Shown: positions 35,889-44,335 of the stretch, piece after piece
Layout of the letters: the number at the start of each line of letters is the position of its first letter
How positions within the stretch are numbered: position 1 is the first letter of the stretch
Assembly (NCBI RefSeq): GCF_019218265.1
Contig: NZ_JAHUZE010000001.1
Coordinates: forward strand, 1,116,001 to 1,180,000
DNA from: Maritimibacter dapengensis
GTDB lineage: Bacteria; Pseudomonadota; Alphaproteobacteria; Rhodobacterales; Rhodobacteraceae
Length of the DNA stretch: 64,000 nucleotides
Direction of reading: 5' to 3'
Program-made: the position numbers and the translations under genes
The notes under the pieces: generated by a model
The model's database searches: none
The model's input: only the letters and a program-made list of their open reading frames with translations
What the model was told of the DNA's origin: nothing

Positions 35889-36750
35889 CCCGCAGGTCCA
35901 CGCGCCATCGCCCGAATTGCCGTTCCGCAAGTCTGAGCGCAATTGTGATCAGGGAGCCGAGCGCCATCATCACGAGAACCACGGCAAAGTAGCGGTCCAT
36001 CTGAAACCTGTTGCCGGCCTTGATCATGAGGCCGCCGAGGCCGGACTGGGCCATGGTCAGCTCGGCGATGACCGTTCCGACGATGCAGATCGCCGCGCCG
36101 ATGCGCAGGCCCGAAAGGATCGAGGGCAGCGCATCCGGCACCATGACCTGCCAGAACAGGGTCCGCCGTGGGGCGCCGAAGGACTGCGCCATCTCGATAA
36201 GGTCCTTGTTGGCGTTGGCGATCCCTGCGGTGGTGTTGATCAGGATCGGAAAGACCGCCGCGAGCCAGACCAGAATGACCTTGGCCTCGGTGTAGAGGCC
36301 GAACCACACGATGATCAGCGGTATGAAGGCGGCGCTGGGGGTCGCGTTCACGGCGTTCACGAACGGATCCAACACCCGGCCAAGGAACGGAAAACCACCC
36401 AGGAGAATGCCGATGAGAATGCCTGTCGTCGCGGCCAGCACGAACCCGAGGCCCAGAACGGTGAAGGATTCGCCAAGGGCGCGTGGCATCGTCCTGTCGG
36501 ACCACATCTCTACACTCCGCCAGAAGACCGCACCGGGACTGGGCATGACCAGATTGCCCGATGTTGCGTTCAGCAATTTCATCCCGGCGATGAGCGCCAC
36601 GAGGATACAGAGTTGCCAGATGACGGTGCCCGAACGGCTGCGGGCTCTCTTCGCGACGGGTTTGCGGCTCGCGGCAATGTCGGCGCCACGGCCTTCCGTC
36701 GCCCCCCGAGAGTCGGGAGCCGTCCCATCCGTTTTTGGCCGTTCCGCCAT
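35878..36750 (-). CDS. SsuC/TauC-like ABC transporter permease
   Basis: The 290-residue permease has a basic, low-complexity cytosolic N-terminus of about 45 residues followed by six helices. It carries the permease EAA-type loop EMAQSFGAPRRTLFWQVMVPDALPSILSGLRIG, which contacts the ATPase. The ATG at 36750 follows GGGAAGGATGAC; another in-frame start at 36819 would extend the tail by 23 residues. It is the first gene of the permease-ATPase-DUF1800-DUF1501-binding-protein operon, divergent from a LysR gene. Confidence 0.88.
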   Translation of the reverse strand: MAERPKTDGTAPDSRGATEGRGADIAASRKPVAKRARSRSGTVIWQLCILVALIAGMKLLNATSGNLVMPSPGAVFWRSVEMWSDRTMPRALGESFTVLGLGFVLAATTGILIGILLGGFPFLGRVLDPFVNAVNATPSAAFIPLIIVWFGLYTEAKVILVWLAAVFPILINTTAGIANANKDLIEMAQSFGAPRRTLFWQVMVPDALPSILSGLRIGAAICIVGTVIAELTMAQSGLGGLMIKAGNRFQMDRYFAVVLVMMALGSLITIALRLAERQFGRWRVDLRDGG

Positions 36751-36835
36751 GTCATCCTTCCCGCCAGATGGCGCCATTCGTTTTCGCAATCCACCAAGGC
36801 CGTTCGTATCTACACGCATCTGTCAATCGCGTTTT

Positions 36836-36850
36836 CAATACTTTGTATTG
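36836..36850. promoter_or_regulatory. candidate LysR operator dyad (ABC operon / lysR)
   Basis: CAATAC-TTT-GTATTG is a perfect 6+6 inverted repeat with a three-base spacer. It lies between the divergent permease gene (86 bases away) and the LysR gene (61 bases away). The same pattern recurs near several promoters up to 56.2 kb. I assign it to the LysR regulators by position only. Confidence 0.6.
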
Positions 36851-36910
36851 CATCGGGAGTTGGCCAACGCGGCTAGAATGCCATCAAGCGGAGCCTTGCG
36901 GGAGGGGGAA

Positions 36911-37957
36911 GTGAACATAACCACCTACGATTTCGAGGCCGGTCTGGCAACGAAGGACGACAGGGCCCCACTCAAGGCCGCCCTGTCGATGACGCTGCAA
37001 CAATTGCGCATCTTTCATGCCGTGGCCAATGCGGAGACGATGACGAAGGCGGCCAAGCAGCTTGGGCTGACTCAACCTTCGGTGTCGCAGCAATTGAGCA
37101 AGCTCGAGACAGCCATCGGCACGCGGCTGTTCATCCGCCGCCCGAACGAAATGGAGCTTACCGAGGCAGGACTGTACCTGTTGCCGCGCGTCGATCAGGT
37201 GCTGCGCATTCTCAATGAAACCGAAGACGGGTTGGGGCGTTTTTGCGAAGGTCGGCCCGCCGTGATCAAGCTGGCGGGCCTCGACTCGGTCTTGCGAAAC
37301 CTCCTGCCCGGGGCGGTCCGCCACCTTCACGATCGACTTCCCGGCGTCGCCATAGACGTGCAGGAAAGCGCGCCGGCGGACATCGTGGAGCTTCTCGACG
37401 CCAGACGGATCAATTTCGGCCTTCTCGCAGCGAATTCGCTCGCGCAGGCGCATGAAGACTTCCTGCAAATCCCGATCATGGAGGACCCCTACGTCCTCGC
37501 CGTGCCAAAGGAGCTTGATCTTGACGGGGTGTCCGACCCTGCTCGGGAACTTTCGCCGGCGGCCTATCGAACGCTCAACCGGTCAATTCACTTCGCGTTC
37601 GGCAGCACGCATACCCGGCGCGTCTCGAACTGGTATGATCGGCTGTTGCCGGGTCATCAGCCGATCGTGCAATGTCGCAGCTACGAGTCCGCCCTTTCCT
37701 TCGTGCGGGGCGGGGCCGGTGTCTGTGTCGCGCCGGCGCTTTCCACGATCGGATTGGCAGGGCCCGACGCCGGAGTGAACCGCTACATGATAGGTGTTCC
37801 GCCCCGTCGCATCGTTGCCCTGATGCTGTCCCAACACCGGTCCATGGAACCCATGGCGACCCTGATTTCTGCGTTGAGAGACGTCGGTCGGACGCTCGAC
37901 ATGCAGGCCATTCTACCGACGCCAGCGTTTCTTGCAGACGACGTCACCTCACGGTGA
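36911..37957 (+). CDS. LysR family transcriptional regulator
   Basis: The 348-residue LTTR has an N-terminal winged helix (TLQQLRIFHAVANAETMTKA at about 28-47, recognition helix QPSVSQQLSKLE at about 55-66) and a C-terminal effector-binding domain. I chose the GTG at 36911, six bases after GGAGG; it adds 28 residues before the usual LTTR start, so a start at the internal ATG (36989-36991) is possible. Its recognition helix is close to that of the other LysR protein in the window (QPTISQQLAKFE). It is divergent from the ABC/DUF1800 operon, its likely target. Confidence 0.88.
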   Translation: MNITTYDFEAGLATKDDRAPLKAALSMTLQQLRIFHAVANAETMTKAAKQLGLTQPSVSQQLSKLETAIGTRLFIRRPNEMELTEAGLYLLPRVDQVLRILNETEDGLGRFCEGRPAVIKLAGLDSVLRNLLPGAVRHLHDRLPGVAIDVQESAPADIVELLDARRINFGLLAANSLAQAHEDFLQIPIMEDPYVLAVPKELDLDGVSDPARELSPAAYRTLNRSIHFAFGSTHTRRVSNWYDRLLPGHQPIVQCRSYESALSFVRGGAGVCVAPALSTIGLAGPDAGVNRYMIGVPPRRIVALMLSQHRSMEPMATLISALRDVGRTLDMQAILPTPAFLADDVTSR

Positions 37958-38171
37958 GGGTGTAGTGCGCTGTCGGTTGATGGTGATCTCGGGCCGCCTG
38001 AGACGTTGGCCGTGACCTGTGCGTGATCGTCCATCGGGCCGTGACGGCAAGCCTCGTGCGTTTTAGGCGGATGGAGGCGACCCAAGTCCTCCTGAACGTC
38101 GGTCAATTCTTCTCATAGGCATTATCAATCGAGGAATGGCGCAGTTTGGTATCCTGTAAAAGGAGCCTGTG

Positions 38172-39026
38172 ATGAGATATTTACTGCTTGCGGTTTCAGC
38201 GACCCTGCCCGGCACGGTTCTGGGGGAAAGCTTGGACGAAGCCTGGCGACTTGGCGGCTTCAGCACGCCGGAGTCCGCCTGGTACGAGGCCAGCATAGAC
38301 AAGATCATCGTCAGCAACATCGGGGTCTTCGGTCCTGACGGGGGCATGGACGGTCGTCTGTCCCTCGTGTCGTCAGACGGCAAACTCGAAGATGCCGATT
38401 GGGTGACGGGGCTCATGGACCCGAAGGGGATGGCGAGCCAGGACGGTATGCTCTACGTGGCTGATGCCACGGGGATGCACGTCGTGTCGGTCGCGGATGG
38501 GAGCCTCGTCTCCACGGTCGCGCTCGAAGGGGCGACCTTCCCGAATGACATTGCGATCGGGGCGGATGGATCGGTCTATGTGACCGATTTCCTTGCCGGT
38601 GGTCTCTATCGTTACAAGGACGATGTGGCCGAGGTCTTCATGCCGGCCGGAAGCCTGCCGCTTCCGAACGGGATCCTCGCCGCGGACGGGACACTCTGGA
38701 TCGGATCCTTCGGAGAGGGGATGCAGCCCGATTTCACCGTTGCCGAGCCCGGCGGGCTTTGGCAGGTCGATATCGAAAGCAAGAATGCCACACCTGTCGA
38801 AGGTGCGCAGGGTCTCGGCAGCGTCGACGGTATGGTTGTCGTGGGCGATGCGGTGATCTTTGACGACAATCCCACCGGCACGATGTTCGTTCACGACGAC
38901 GCCGGGACGCGCGAGCTTGCCTCGGTCGGGGAGGGCGCTGCCGATCTGGGCGTCATGGGTGACATCGTGATCGTGCCCAATCTCGGCACTGGCGAAATCG
39001 TGGCATACCAGTATTCCCCGGACTAG
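38172..39026 (+). CDS. SMP-30/gluconolactonase-like periplasmic beta-propeller protein
   Basis: The 284-residue protein has a short Sec signal peptide (MRYLLLAVSATLPGTVLG) and then repeated strand motifs of a six-bladed propeller. ATFPNDIAIGADGSVYVTDF and LPNGILAADGTLWIGSFG are SMP-30-like blades with Asn/Asp positioned for a metal. It may be a lactonase or only a binding protein. AGGAG lies six bases before the ATG at 38172; a GTG just upstream is less likely. It ends 17 bases from the convergent ABC-2 permease gene. Confidence 0.72.
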   Translation: MRYLLLAVSATLPGTVLGESLDEAWRLGGFSTPESAWYEASIDKIIVSNIGVFGPDGGMDGRLSLVSSDGKLEDADWVTGLMDPKGMASQDGMLYVADATGMHVVSVADGSLVSTVALEGATFPNDIAIGADGSVYVTDFLAGGLYRYKDDVAEVFMPAGSLPLPNGILAADGTLWIGSFGEGMQPDFTVAEPGGLWQVDIESKNATPVEGAQGLGSVDGMVVVGDAVIFDDNPTGTMFVHDDAGTRELASVGEGAADLGVMGDIVIVPNLGTGEIVAYQYSPD

Positions 39027-39043
39027 CCCCGGATCCTTCGGGA

Positions 39044-39868
39044 TCAGCCGCGCTTGATCATGCGGATCGATCCCCGGTTCGGGTCGTATCCGCGTGCCGA
39101 CAGGGCGAAGGCCACGATGGCCACGCCCGCCACGACGGCGCAGGAGGTCCAGTTCATCTGACCGTAGGCCGCGAAGCGGATCAGTTCGACCGCGTGCGTA
39201 AAGGGATTGAACAAGGCGATGTCGTGCAGGAGCGTGGCGCCGCTTTCCTGAAGTTTCCACAGCGGATAGAGCGCGGAAGACATGAAGAACATCGGGAAGA
39301 TGACGAAGTTCATCAGCCCGGCAAAGTTCTCGATCTGTCGGGTATAGACGGTGATCAGAAGCCCGATGGACCCCAGCATCAGCCCCGACAGAAGCATCGC
39401 GGGCGCGATCCAGATCATGCCCGCGAGCGTGGTGTAGTAGCCCACCAGTGCGGCGATCCCCAAAAAGACGTAAGCCTGCATCATCGCGAGTATCGTGGCG
39501 CCGATGATCTTGGCCAGAAGCAGATAGCTGCGGGGCAGGGGTGTGACCAGCATCACCCGCATGACACCTGCCTCCCGGTCATAGACCATCGACAGGGCCG
39601 ATTGCATGCACTGAAACAGGATGATGATGCCGACCAGTCCCGGCAGGATGTATTCCTGATAGGGCGTGTAGGTCTCGTAGGGCGGGATGATCGAGATGCC
39701 CAGAAGGTTCTGAAGGCCGGTCGCGAAAATGAAGAGCCAAAGCGACGGGCGGACGATGGCGGACAAGAGGCGCTCATACTGGCGGACGAATTTGAGCACC
39801 TCCCGCTCCGTGACCGCATAGAGACCGAGCAGATAGCGCCGACGCGGATGCGATACCGCCTCAGTCAC
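39044..39868 (-). CDS. ABC-2 type transporter permease (PQQ-dehydrogenase-associated)
   Basis: The 274-residue inner-membrane protein has six helices and an ABC-2 layout, with YTPYQEYILPGLVGIIILFQCMQSALSMVYDREAGVMRVMLVTPLPR as the conserved cytosolic coupling region. The GTG at 39868 overlaps the upstream gene by eight bases and gives a normal N-terminus. It is the permease of an exporter-like set repeatedly found beside PQQ alcohol dehydrogenases. Its ATPase is encoded 5 kb away on the other strand (45039-45791). The substrate is unknown. Confidence 0.86.
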   Translation of the reverse strand: MTEAVSHPRRRYLLGLYAVTEREVLKFVRQYERLLSAIVRPSLWLFIFATGLQNLLGISIIPPYETYTPYQEYILPGLVGIIILFQCMQSALSMVYDREAGVMRVMLVTPLPRSYLLLAKIIGATILAMMQAYVFLGIAALVGYYTTLAGMIWIAPAMLLSGLMLGSIGLLITVYTRQIENFAGLMNFVIFPMFFMSSALYPLWKLQESGATLLHDIALFNPFTHAVELIRFAAYGQMNWTSCAVVAGVAIVAFALSARGYDPNRGSIRMIKRG

Positions 39869-41030
39869 AGGCGAATTCCGGTTCGTCGATGCCGAGGCTG
39901 TCGAGCGTATTGGTCTGATGCAGAAACCCCTCGAGCGGCGCGATGCCAATGATCGCGTTGGACGTGGCCAGAAGGATCGGCTGCCTGAGTTGGCTGTCCC
40001 ATGGACGGAAGCTCAACTGTGCGCCTTTCGACCCGTCGAGCCGAAGCCCGTCCGACCGAAGGAACGCTTCTATCGCGGCGGGGTCGCGGTCGCGCGACTT
40101 GGCTTCCGCCGTCAGGACAGCGCGCATCGCGACCCAGACCGACCAATCCTGCCATGTCATCCGCCTGCCGTCGCCCACCGCCGTCTCGAACCGGCTGTTG
40201 ACCTGCGGTGCGCCGTAGCGTTCGAGTGACCAATGCCATTCGAGGGGCACAAGCCCCGTTGCACCGACCACGGGGCGGGGCAAGGCCGTCTGATACGGCA
40301 GATAGCGCGAGAACTCGCCGAAGCTGTCCGCGATAAAGACCGCGTCATAGTCGCGCGTGTCCCCGGTCAGAAGGGCCACATTGTTCTGTTCGCGCAGCGC
40401 CGGGTTGGTCGAGAGGTCGAATTCCCGCGTCTCGACGATCCGCAGCCTGAACCGCTCGGCCGCTTCGGTGAAAGACGCCGCACGCGCCAGGTCCCGTTCC
40501 GTCTTGCCATGCAGGAGCAGCACGTCCTGCCATTGCATCGTGACGAAATGCTGGATCAGGGCATCCGCGATCATCCTGTCGCTGGCCGCCGTGTGCAGCA
40601 TCCGGTCATGACAGCGCCGGCGCAACCAATCCTCCGGTGCGGTGGTGTTCAACAGAAGCGGGCCATCGGGCCCAAGTGCCTCGGCCACTGCGTCGGCCTC
40701 AGGTGCCGGAAGATCGAGCAGAAGGTATTTCGCGCCCTCCTCGGCAAGTGCGCGGGCCGCGGCGACAAGGTCGCCGGCTTCGGCGACGCGCACCGCCGAA
40801 AAGCCGATCGTCAGGTCCCTTGCGTCCGTCAAGAGCGCGAGGTCGTCGATGGCCATGCGCGCGGCCACCTCGGGGTCGCCCTGCCGGCTGGTCTCGATCC
40901 GCGCATAGGCGATGGCGTCATCGTAACGCGGATCGGGATCGAGCCCGACCAGCGCGATCTTCACCTCTTCCTGAGCCGTGGCGATGCCGGCCCAGACAGA
41001 GATGACAAGGATAAGCAGCGCGCGCATCAA
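39861..41030 (-). CDS. ABC transporter substrate-binding-like protein, PQQ alcohol dehydrogenase system
   Basis: The 389-residue protein has a Sec signal peptide (MMRALLILVISVWAGIATAQ) and a two-lobed binding fold reminiscent of branched-chain amino-acid receptors: VKIALVGLDPDP, GDLVAAARALAEEGAKYLLLDLPAPEADAVAEA and YDAVFIADSFGEFSRYLPYQT. It fits the PQQ-dependent alcohol dehydrogenase associated family (TIGR03863 type). An odd feature is a binding protein paired with an exporter-type ABC-2 permease. It overlaps the propeller gene upstream by four bases and the permease gene downstream by eight. Confidence 0.8.
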   Translation of the reverse strand: MMRALLILVISVWAGIATAQEEVKIALVGLDPDPRYDDAIAYARIETSRQGDPEVAARMAIDDLALLTDARDLTIGFSAVRVAEAGDLVAAARALAEEGAKYLLLDLPAPEADAVAEALGPDGPLLLNTTAPEDWLRRRCHDRMLHTAASDRMIADALIQHFVTMQWQDVLLLHGKTERDLARAASFTEAAERFRLRIVETREFDLSTNPALREQNNVALLTGDTRDYDAVFIADSFGEFSRYLPYQTALPRPVVGATGLVPLEWHWSLERYGAPQVNSRFETAVGDGRRMTWQDWSVWVAMRAVLTAEAKSRDRDPAAIEAFLRSDGLRLDGSKGAQLSFRPWDSQLRQPILLATSNAIIGIAPLEGFLHQTNTLDSLGIDEPEFACD

Positions 41031-41989
41031 TCGTCGATCACCACGGTATGGGGGACCTGGCCCACCGGGATGGACCGGATCGGGCGCAGGGTCTTCGTGT
41101 CGACCAGCGTGATGTCATCGGACAGCCCGTTCGCGACCACCGCGACGCTTTCATCGCGGGTCAGTGCGACAGACCATGCGCGGCGTCCGACCAGGACATA
41201 GTCGATCACCTCATGTGTCACCCCGTCGATCACCGCGATGTGGTTCGCACGGCCCAACGAGATATAGCCGCGCGACCCGTCCGCAGTCAGGGCCATGCCC
41301 ACCGGCGTCACGTCTTCGGGCCGGAAGCCCGGCGGCAGGAATTGGAGCACTTCCTTGATGTCGTTCGTGGCACGGTCGATGATGTAGATCTCGCTCGACA
41401 ATTCGGCGGACACCCATAGCTCGTTGGTGTCGGGTGTCAGCACGAACCGGCGGGGCCGGGTCCCCACGATGATGTTGTCGACCACGGCGCCGGCCTCGGT
41501 GTCGATCACGTGGATCATGTCCGCCACTTCCGAGGTCACGTAGACGGTCGAACCGTCCTCGGACGAGATGACGCCTTCGGGTTCGGCGCCCGTGGGCACG
41601 TCGTGGACGACGATCCGGCTGTCGGCCTCGATGATCTCGAGCATCGAATCCTCTTCGTTCGAGACGTAGATCAGCGACTCGTCCGGCGAAAAGGCGAAGA
41701 CTTCGGGGCTGGGCCCGGTCGGGATGCTGTCGACGACTTCGAGCGTGTCGACGTCGATGATGTCGATCACGTCGTCGTCCCCGCAGGCGACATAGAGAAG
41801 CGTCCGGTCCGCGTTGAGCCTCATGTCGCGAGGGCGGCGCGAGGTCTCGATGGTGGCGATATGCTCGTAATCCGGGGAAAAGACCCAGATATCGTGACTT
41901 CGTTCGTTCGAGACGAAGATTCGGCCCGTGTCGAGGGCCATGGCCGGTGTCGCCATGATGAGAGCGACGAAAAATGCGCGCAACATCAC
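41027..41989 (-). CDS. YVTN-type seven-bladed beta-propeller protein, PQQ-catabolism associated
   Basis: The 320-residue secreted protein has a signal peptide ending PAMA and about seven repeats of roughly 42 residues containing YVSNE, LYVACG, VYVTSE or LWVSAE followed by I-x-V/I-I-D. This is the YVTN propeller architecture; the PQQ-associated subgroup (TIGR03866 type) is encoded with the ABC proteins as here. It is probably a periplasmic scaffold or binding protein, and no catalytic residues are evident. It overlaps the next gene by four bases and follows the cupredoxin-like gene by one. Confidence 0.85.
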   Translation of the reverse strand: MMLRAFFVALIMATPAMALDTGRIFVSNERSHDIWVFSPDYEHIATIETSRRPRDMRLNADRTLLYVACGDDDVIDIIDVDTLEVVDSIPTGPSPEVFAFSPDESLIYVSNEEDSMLEIIEADSRIVVHDVPTGAEPEGVISSEDGSTVYVTSEVADMIHVIDTEAGAVVDNIIVGTRPRRFVLTPDTNELWVSAELSSEIYIIDRATNDIKEVLQFLPPGFRPEDVTPVGMALTADGSRGYISLGRANHIAVIDGVTHEVIDYVLVGRRAWSVALTRDESVAVVANGLSDDITLVDTKTLRPIRSIPVGQVPHTVVIDD

Positions 41990-41990
41990 G

Positions 41991-42404
41991 CTACCTCACG
42001 ACGAAAGTGCCGGCGAGGCCGCGATCCTGATAGCCGGCGATCCAGAAATCGTAATTGCCGGGACGGATCGGGACGAACCAGACGTCGATCTGACCTTCGT
42101 CGTCGAACTCGATCGCATAGAGGCCATAGGGCTGCACTTCGAGGTCGTTGACCACCACCTGGTTGATCCATGAGTTGCGGAACAGGTCCGGGGCAACGAT
42201 CTGGAATTCCTCGCCGCCGTCATGAACGATCGACCAGCGGTAATATTTCCCGGTCTCCAGCTCGAATTCATTGACCGACAGGGTCAGCTCCGCGCTGTCG
42301 ATCTCCATATCCGGAAGCCGTGTCGCATCGCTTGCGAGATTTCCTTCGGCATGTGCGACAGCGCCGGTGGCAATCAGTGCCAGCGCCCCAAATACGTTCT
42401 TCAT
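41991..42404 (-). CDS. small periplasmic cupredoxin-like protein without copper ligands
   Basis: The 137-residue protein has a Sec signal peptide (MKNVFGALALIATGAVAHA). The C-terminal part (EFDDEGQIDVWFVPIRPGNYDFWIAGYQDRGLAGTFVV) follows the cupredoxin strand pattern, but the Cys, Met and one His of a type 1 copper site are absent (only HD in SIVHDGGEE is present). It may have lost copper or bind another partner. It is the first gene of a four-gene operon with the propeller, binding protein and ABC-2 permease. The fold call is tentative. Confidence 0.6.
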   Translation of the reverse strand: MKNVFGALALIATGAVAHAEGNLASDATRLPDMEIDSAELTLSVNEFELETGKYYRWSIVHDGGEEFQIVAPDLFRNSWINQVVVNDLEVQPYGLYAIEFDDEGQIDVWFVPIRPGNYDFWIAGYQDRGLAGTFVVR

Positions 42405-42463
42405 GTTTCCTCCGCGCGTTCTGTTGTGGCTCCACCCTAGCCCTTTTCGAGGATTGGGTTTGG

Positions 42464-42478
42464 CAATATCTGAGATTG
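42464..42478. promoter_or_regulatory. candidate LysR operator dyad (cupredoxin operon / SBP operon)
   Basis: CAATAT-CTG-AGATTG matches the CAATAY-N3-RTATTG pattern with one mismatch. It lies 60 bases upstream of the cupredoxin-like gene and 77 bases upstream of the divergent binding-protein gene, so one site could serve both operons. Confidence 0.5.
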
Positions 42479-42554
42479 AGTAACCTGTTTTTCGCGGGTG
42501 CTAGCATTCTTGGGAACAAGACGACCAGCCAAGGTCTGGTCCGGGAGGAATGCA

Positions 42555-43550
42555 ATGAAGAGACGTGATTTCAACAAGCTACTGGCTGCGACTGCAGGTA
42601 TGATGATGCCGGCGCGGGCGATGGCCTTTTCGCCAGCTGCGGAAGATGTGGTCGTCGGCGTCCAGCTGACCGGCACGGCCAGCTGGGAGATGCAGACGAT
42701 ACTCGACAAGCGTCTCGATACCCACAACCAGATCGCCCTCGAACTGATCGATGTCGCGAACAAGCAGGCCGGTCATGTCGCGCTTCTGTCCGGCGAGGCG
42801 GACCTGATCCTGTCCGATTACATCTGGGTCGCCTCGCTCAGGGCGGCGGGGGAGCCGGTGACCTGTGTGCCGCATTCGCTCGCCGTGGGCGGGCTGATGG
42901 TTCCGGCCGGAAGCGATATCGGCGCGGTGACCGATCTGCCGGGCAAGACGATCGGGATCGCCGGCGGCCCCGTCGACAAGAGCTGGATCGCGCTTCAGGC
43001 CTTCTACGCCCAGCAGACGGGCGACACCTTGGCCGACAAGGTGGACGCCAAGTTCGGCGCGCCCCCGCTTATCAACGAGCTTCTGGCGAATGGCGAGGTT
43101 GATGCGAGCCTCAACTTCTGGCATTTCAACGCGCGCGCCAAGGCCGCCGGGAATACCGAGCTGGTCTCGGTCGCCGAGATGATGGAAGGCATGGGGATCA
43201 CCAATCAACCGCCGCTTCTGGCCTGGGTTTTCCTCGAGGAGACCGCCAGAAAGAAGAAAGATGCCCTGACCCATTTCTTCAATGCGTCCTTTGAAGCCAA
43301 GGCGCTTCTGGCCTCGGACGATGCCATCTGGGACGATCTGCGCGAAAAGATGGGGGCCGCGGAGGATGACACGCTCTTTCAGACACTTCGCGACGATTAT
43401 CGCGCGGGCATCATTCCCGGCTTCACCGACGAGATGATCGAGTCGGCCCGCACTGCCTTTTCGATCATGGCGGAATACGGAGGCCCGGATTTGGTCGGTG
43501 ACAGCGCGACAATGGATCCTGGAACCTTCTGGGCTGGCTATCGCACCTAG
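42555..43550 (+). CDS. SsuA-like ABC transporter substrate-binding protein (Tat-exported)
   Basis: The 331-residue protein starts with a twin-arginine signal (KRRDFNKLLAATAG) followed by a type II binding fold: LSGEADLILSDYIWVASLRAAG, LPGKTIGIAGGPVDKSW and LLANGEVDASLNFWHFNARA. The Tat route suggests folding with a ligand or cofactor before export. The start at 42555 follows GGGAGGAATGCA. It heads a binding protein-permease-ATPase-ATPase operon beside the quinoprotein cluster. The ligand is unknown; a cofactor or metal complex for the dehydrogenase is a guess. Confidence 0.86.
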   Translation: MKRRDFNKLLAATAGMMMPARAMAFSPAAEDVVVGVQLTGTASWEMQTILDKRLDTHNQIALELIDVANKQAGHVALLSGEADLILSDYIWVASLRAAGEPVTCVPHSLAVGGLMVPAGSDIGAVTDLPGKTIGIAGGPVDKSWIALQAFYAQQTGDTLADKVDAKFGAPPLINELLANGEVDASLNFWHFNARAKAAGNTELVSVAEMMEGMGITNQPPLLAWVFLEETARKKKDALTHFFNASFEAKALLASDDAIWDDLREKMGAAEDDTLFQTLRDDYRAGIIPGFTDEMIESARTAFSIMAEYGGPDLVGDSATMDPGTFWAGYRT

Positions 43551-43573
43551 GCAGGGGGCGGACAGGGTCCCTC

Positions 43574-44335
43574 ATGAGGCAAACGCGCGGCGACCGAAAT
43601 TCCTGGATCGAGGCTGCCTCGTTGCCGCTTCTTCTTCTTGTCTGGCAGGTCGCCGCCATGCTGGCCGCGCACAGGCTGTTTCCCGCGCCGCTCGCCGTGT
43701 TTCAGGAAATCTGGATGCTGGGGACAGAGCGGTACCTGTTCGCGGACCTCGGAAAGACGCTCGGCCGGGCCGCGCTTGCCTTTGTCGCGGCCATGACGAT
43801 CGGCGTGCTCATCGGCGGCGCGCTTGGCCGGGCCCGGACGCTCGACAAGTTGTTTTCAAGCTGGATTCTGATCGGGCTGAACGTGCCGGCGATCGTTGTC
43901 GCCATCGCCTGCTATATCTGGCTGGGTCTGTCGGAATTCGCCCTGATCCTCGCGGTGACGATCAACAAGGCTCCGCTCGTGGCAGTGACCATGCGCGAGG
44001 GCGTCCGGGCGCTCGATGCGGGCCTGTCGGAACTGGCGTTGGCTTATCGCGTGCCGTTCTGGCGCCGCATACGCCTCTTTGTCGTGCCCCAGCTGATGCC
44101 GTTCGTCCTCACCGCGGCCCGAACAGGGCTGTCGCTGATCTGGAAGATCGTGCTTGTCTTCGAGGTGCTTGGCAGCGATGGCGGGGTCGGGTTCCGGATC
44201 GGCGTCTATTTCCAGAATTTCGATATCACTGGCATTCTTGCCTACACGCTGACATTCATGGCGGTGGTGATTGCTTTCGAATACCTCGTCATGCGTCCAC
44301 TCGAACAACGGATCCTGGGATGGCGGCGAGCATAG
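43574..44335 (+). CDS. SsuC-like ABC transporter permease
   Basis: The 253-residue permease has about six helices and the EAA-type loop (ALDAGLSELALAYRVPFWRRIRLFVVPQLMPFVLTAARTG) typical of nitrate/sulfonate/taurine systems. It lies 23 bases after the binding-protein gene and overlaps the ATPase gene by 16 bases. Confidence 0.9.
   Translation: MRQTRGDRNSWIEAASLPLLLLVWQVAAMLAAHRLFPAPLAVFQEIWMLGTERYLFADLGKTLGRAALAFVAAMTIGVLIGGALGRARTLDKLFSSWILIGLNVPAIVVAIACYIWLGLSEFALILAVTINKAPLVAVTMREGVRALDAGLSELALAYRVPFWRRIRLFVVPQLMPFVLTAARTGLSLIWKIVLVFEVLGSDGGVGFRIGVYFQNFDITGILAYTLTFMAVVIAFEYLVMRPLEQRILGWRRA

Noticed and set aside
39032-39045. GATCC-TTCG-GGATC hairpin between the SMP-30-like gene and the convergent ABC-2 permease gene as a bidirectional terminator
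   Set aside because: The stem is only 5 bp and there is no U-tract on either strand, so the evidence is too weak to annotate.
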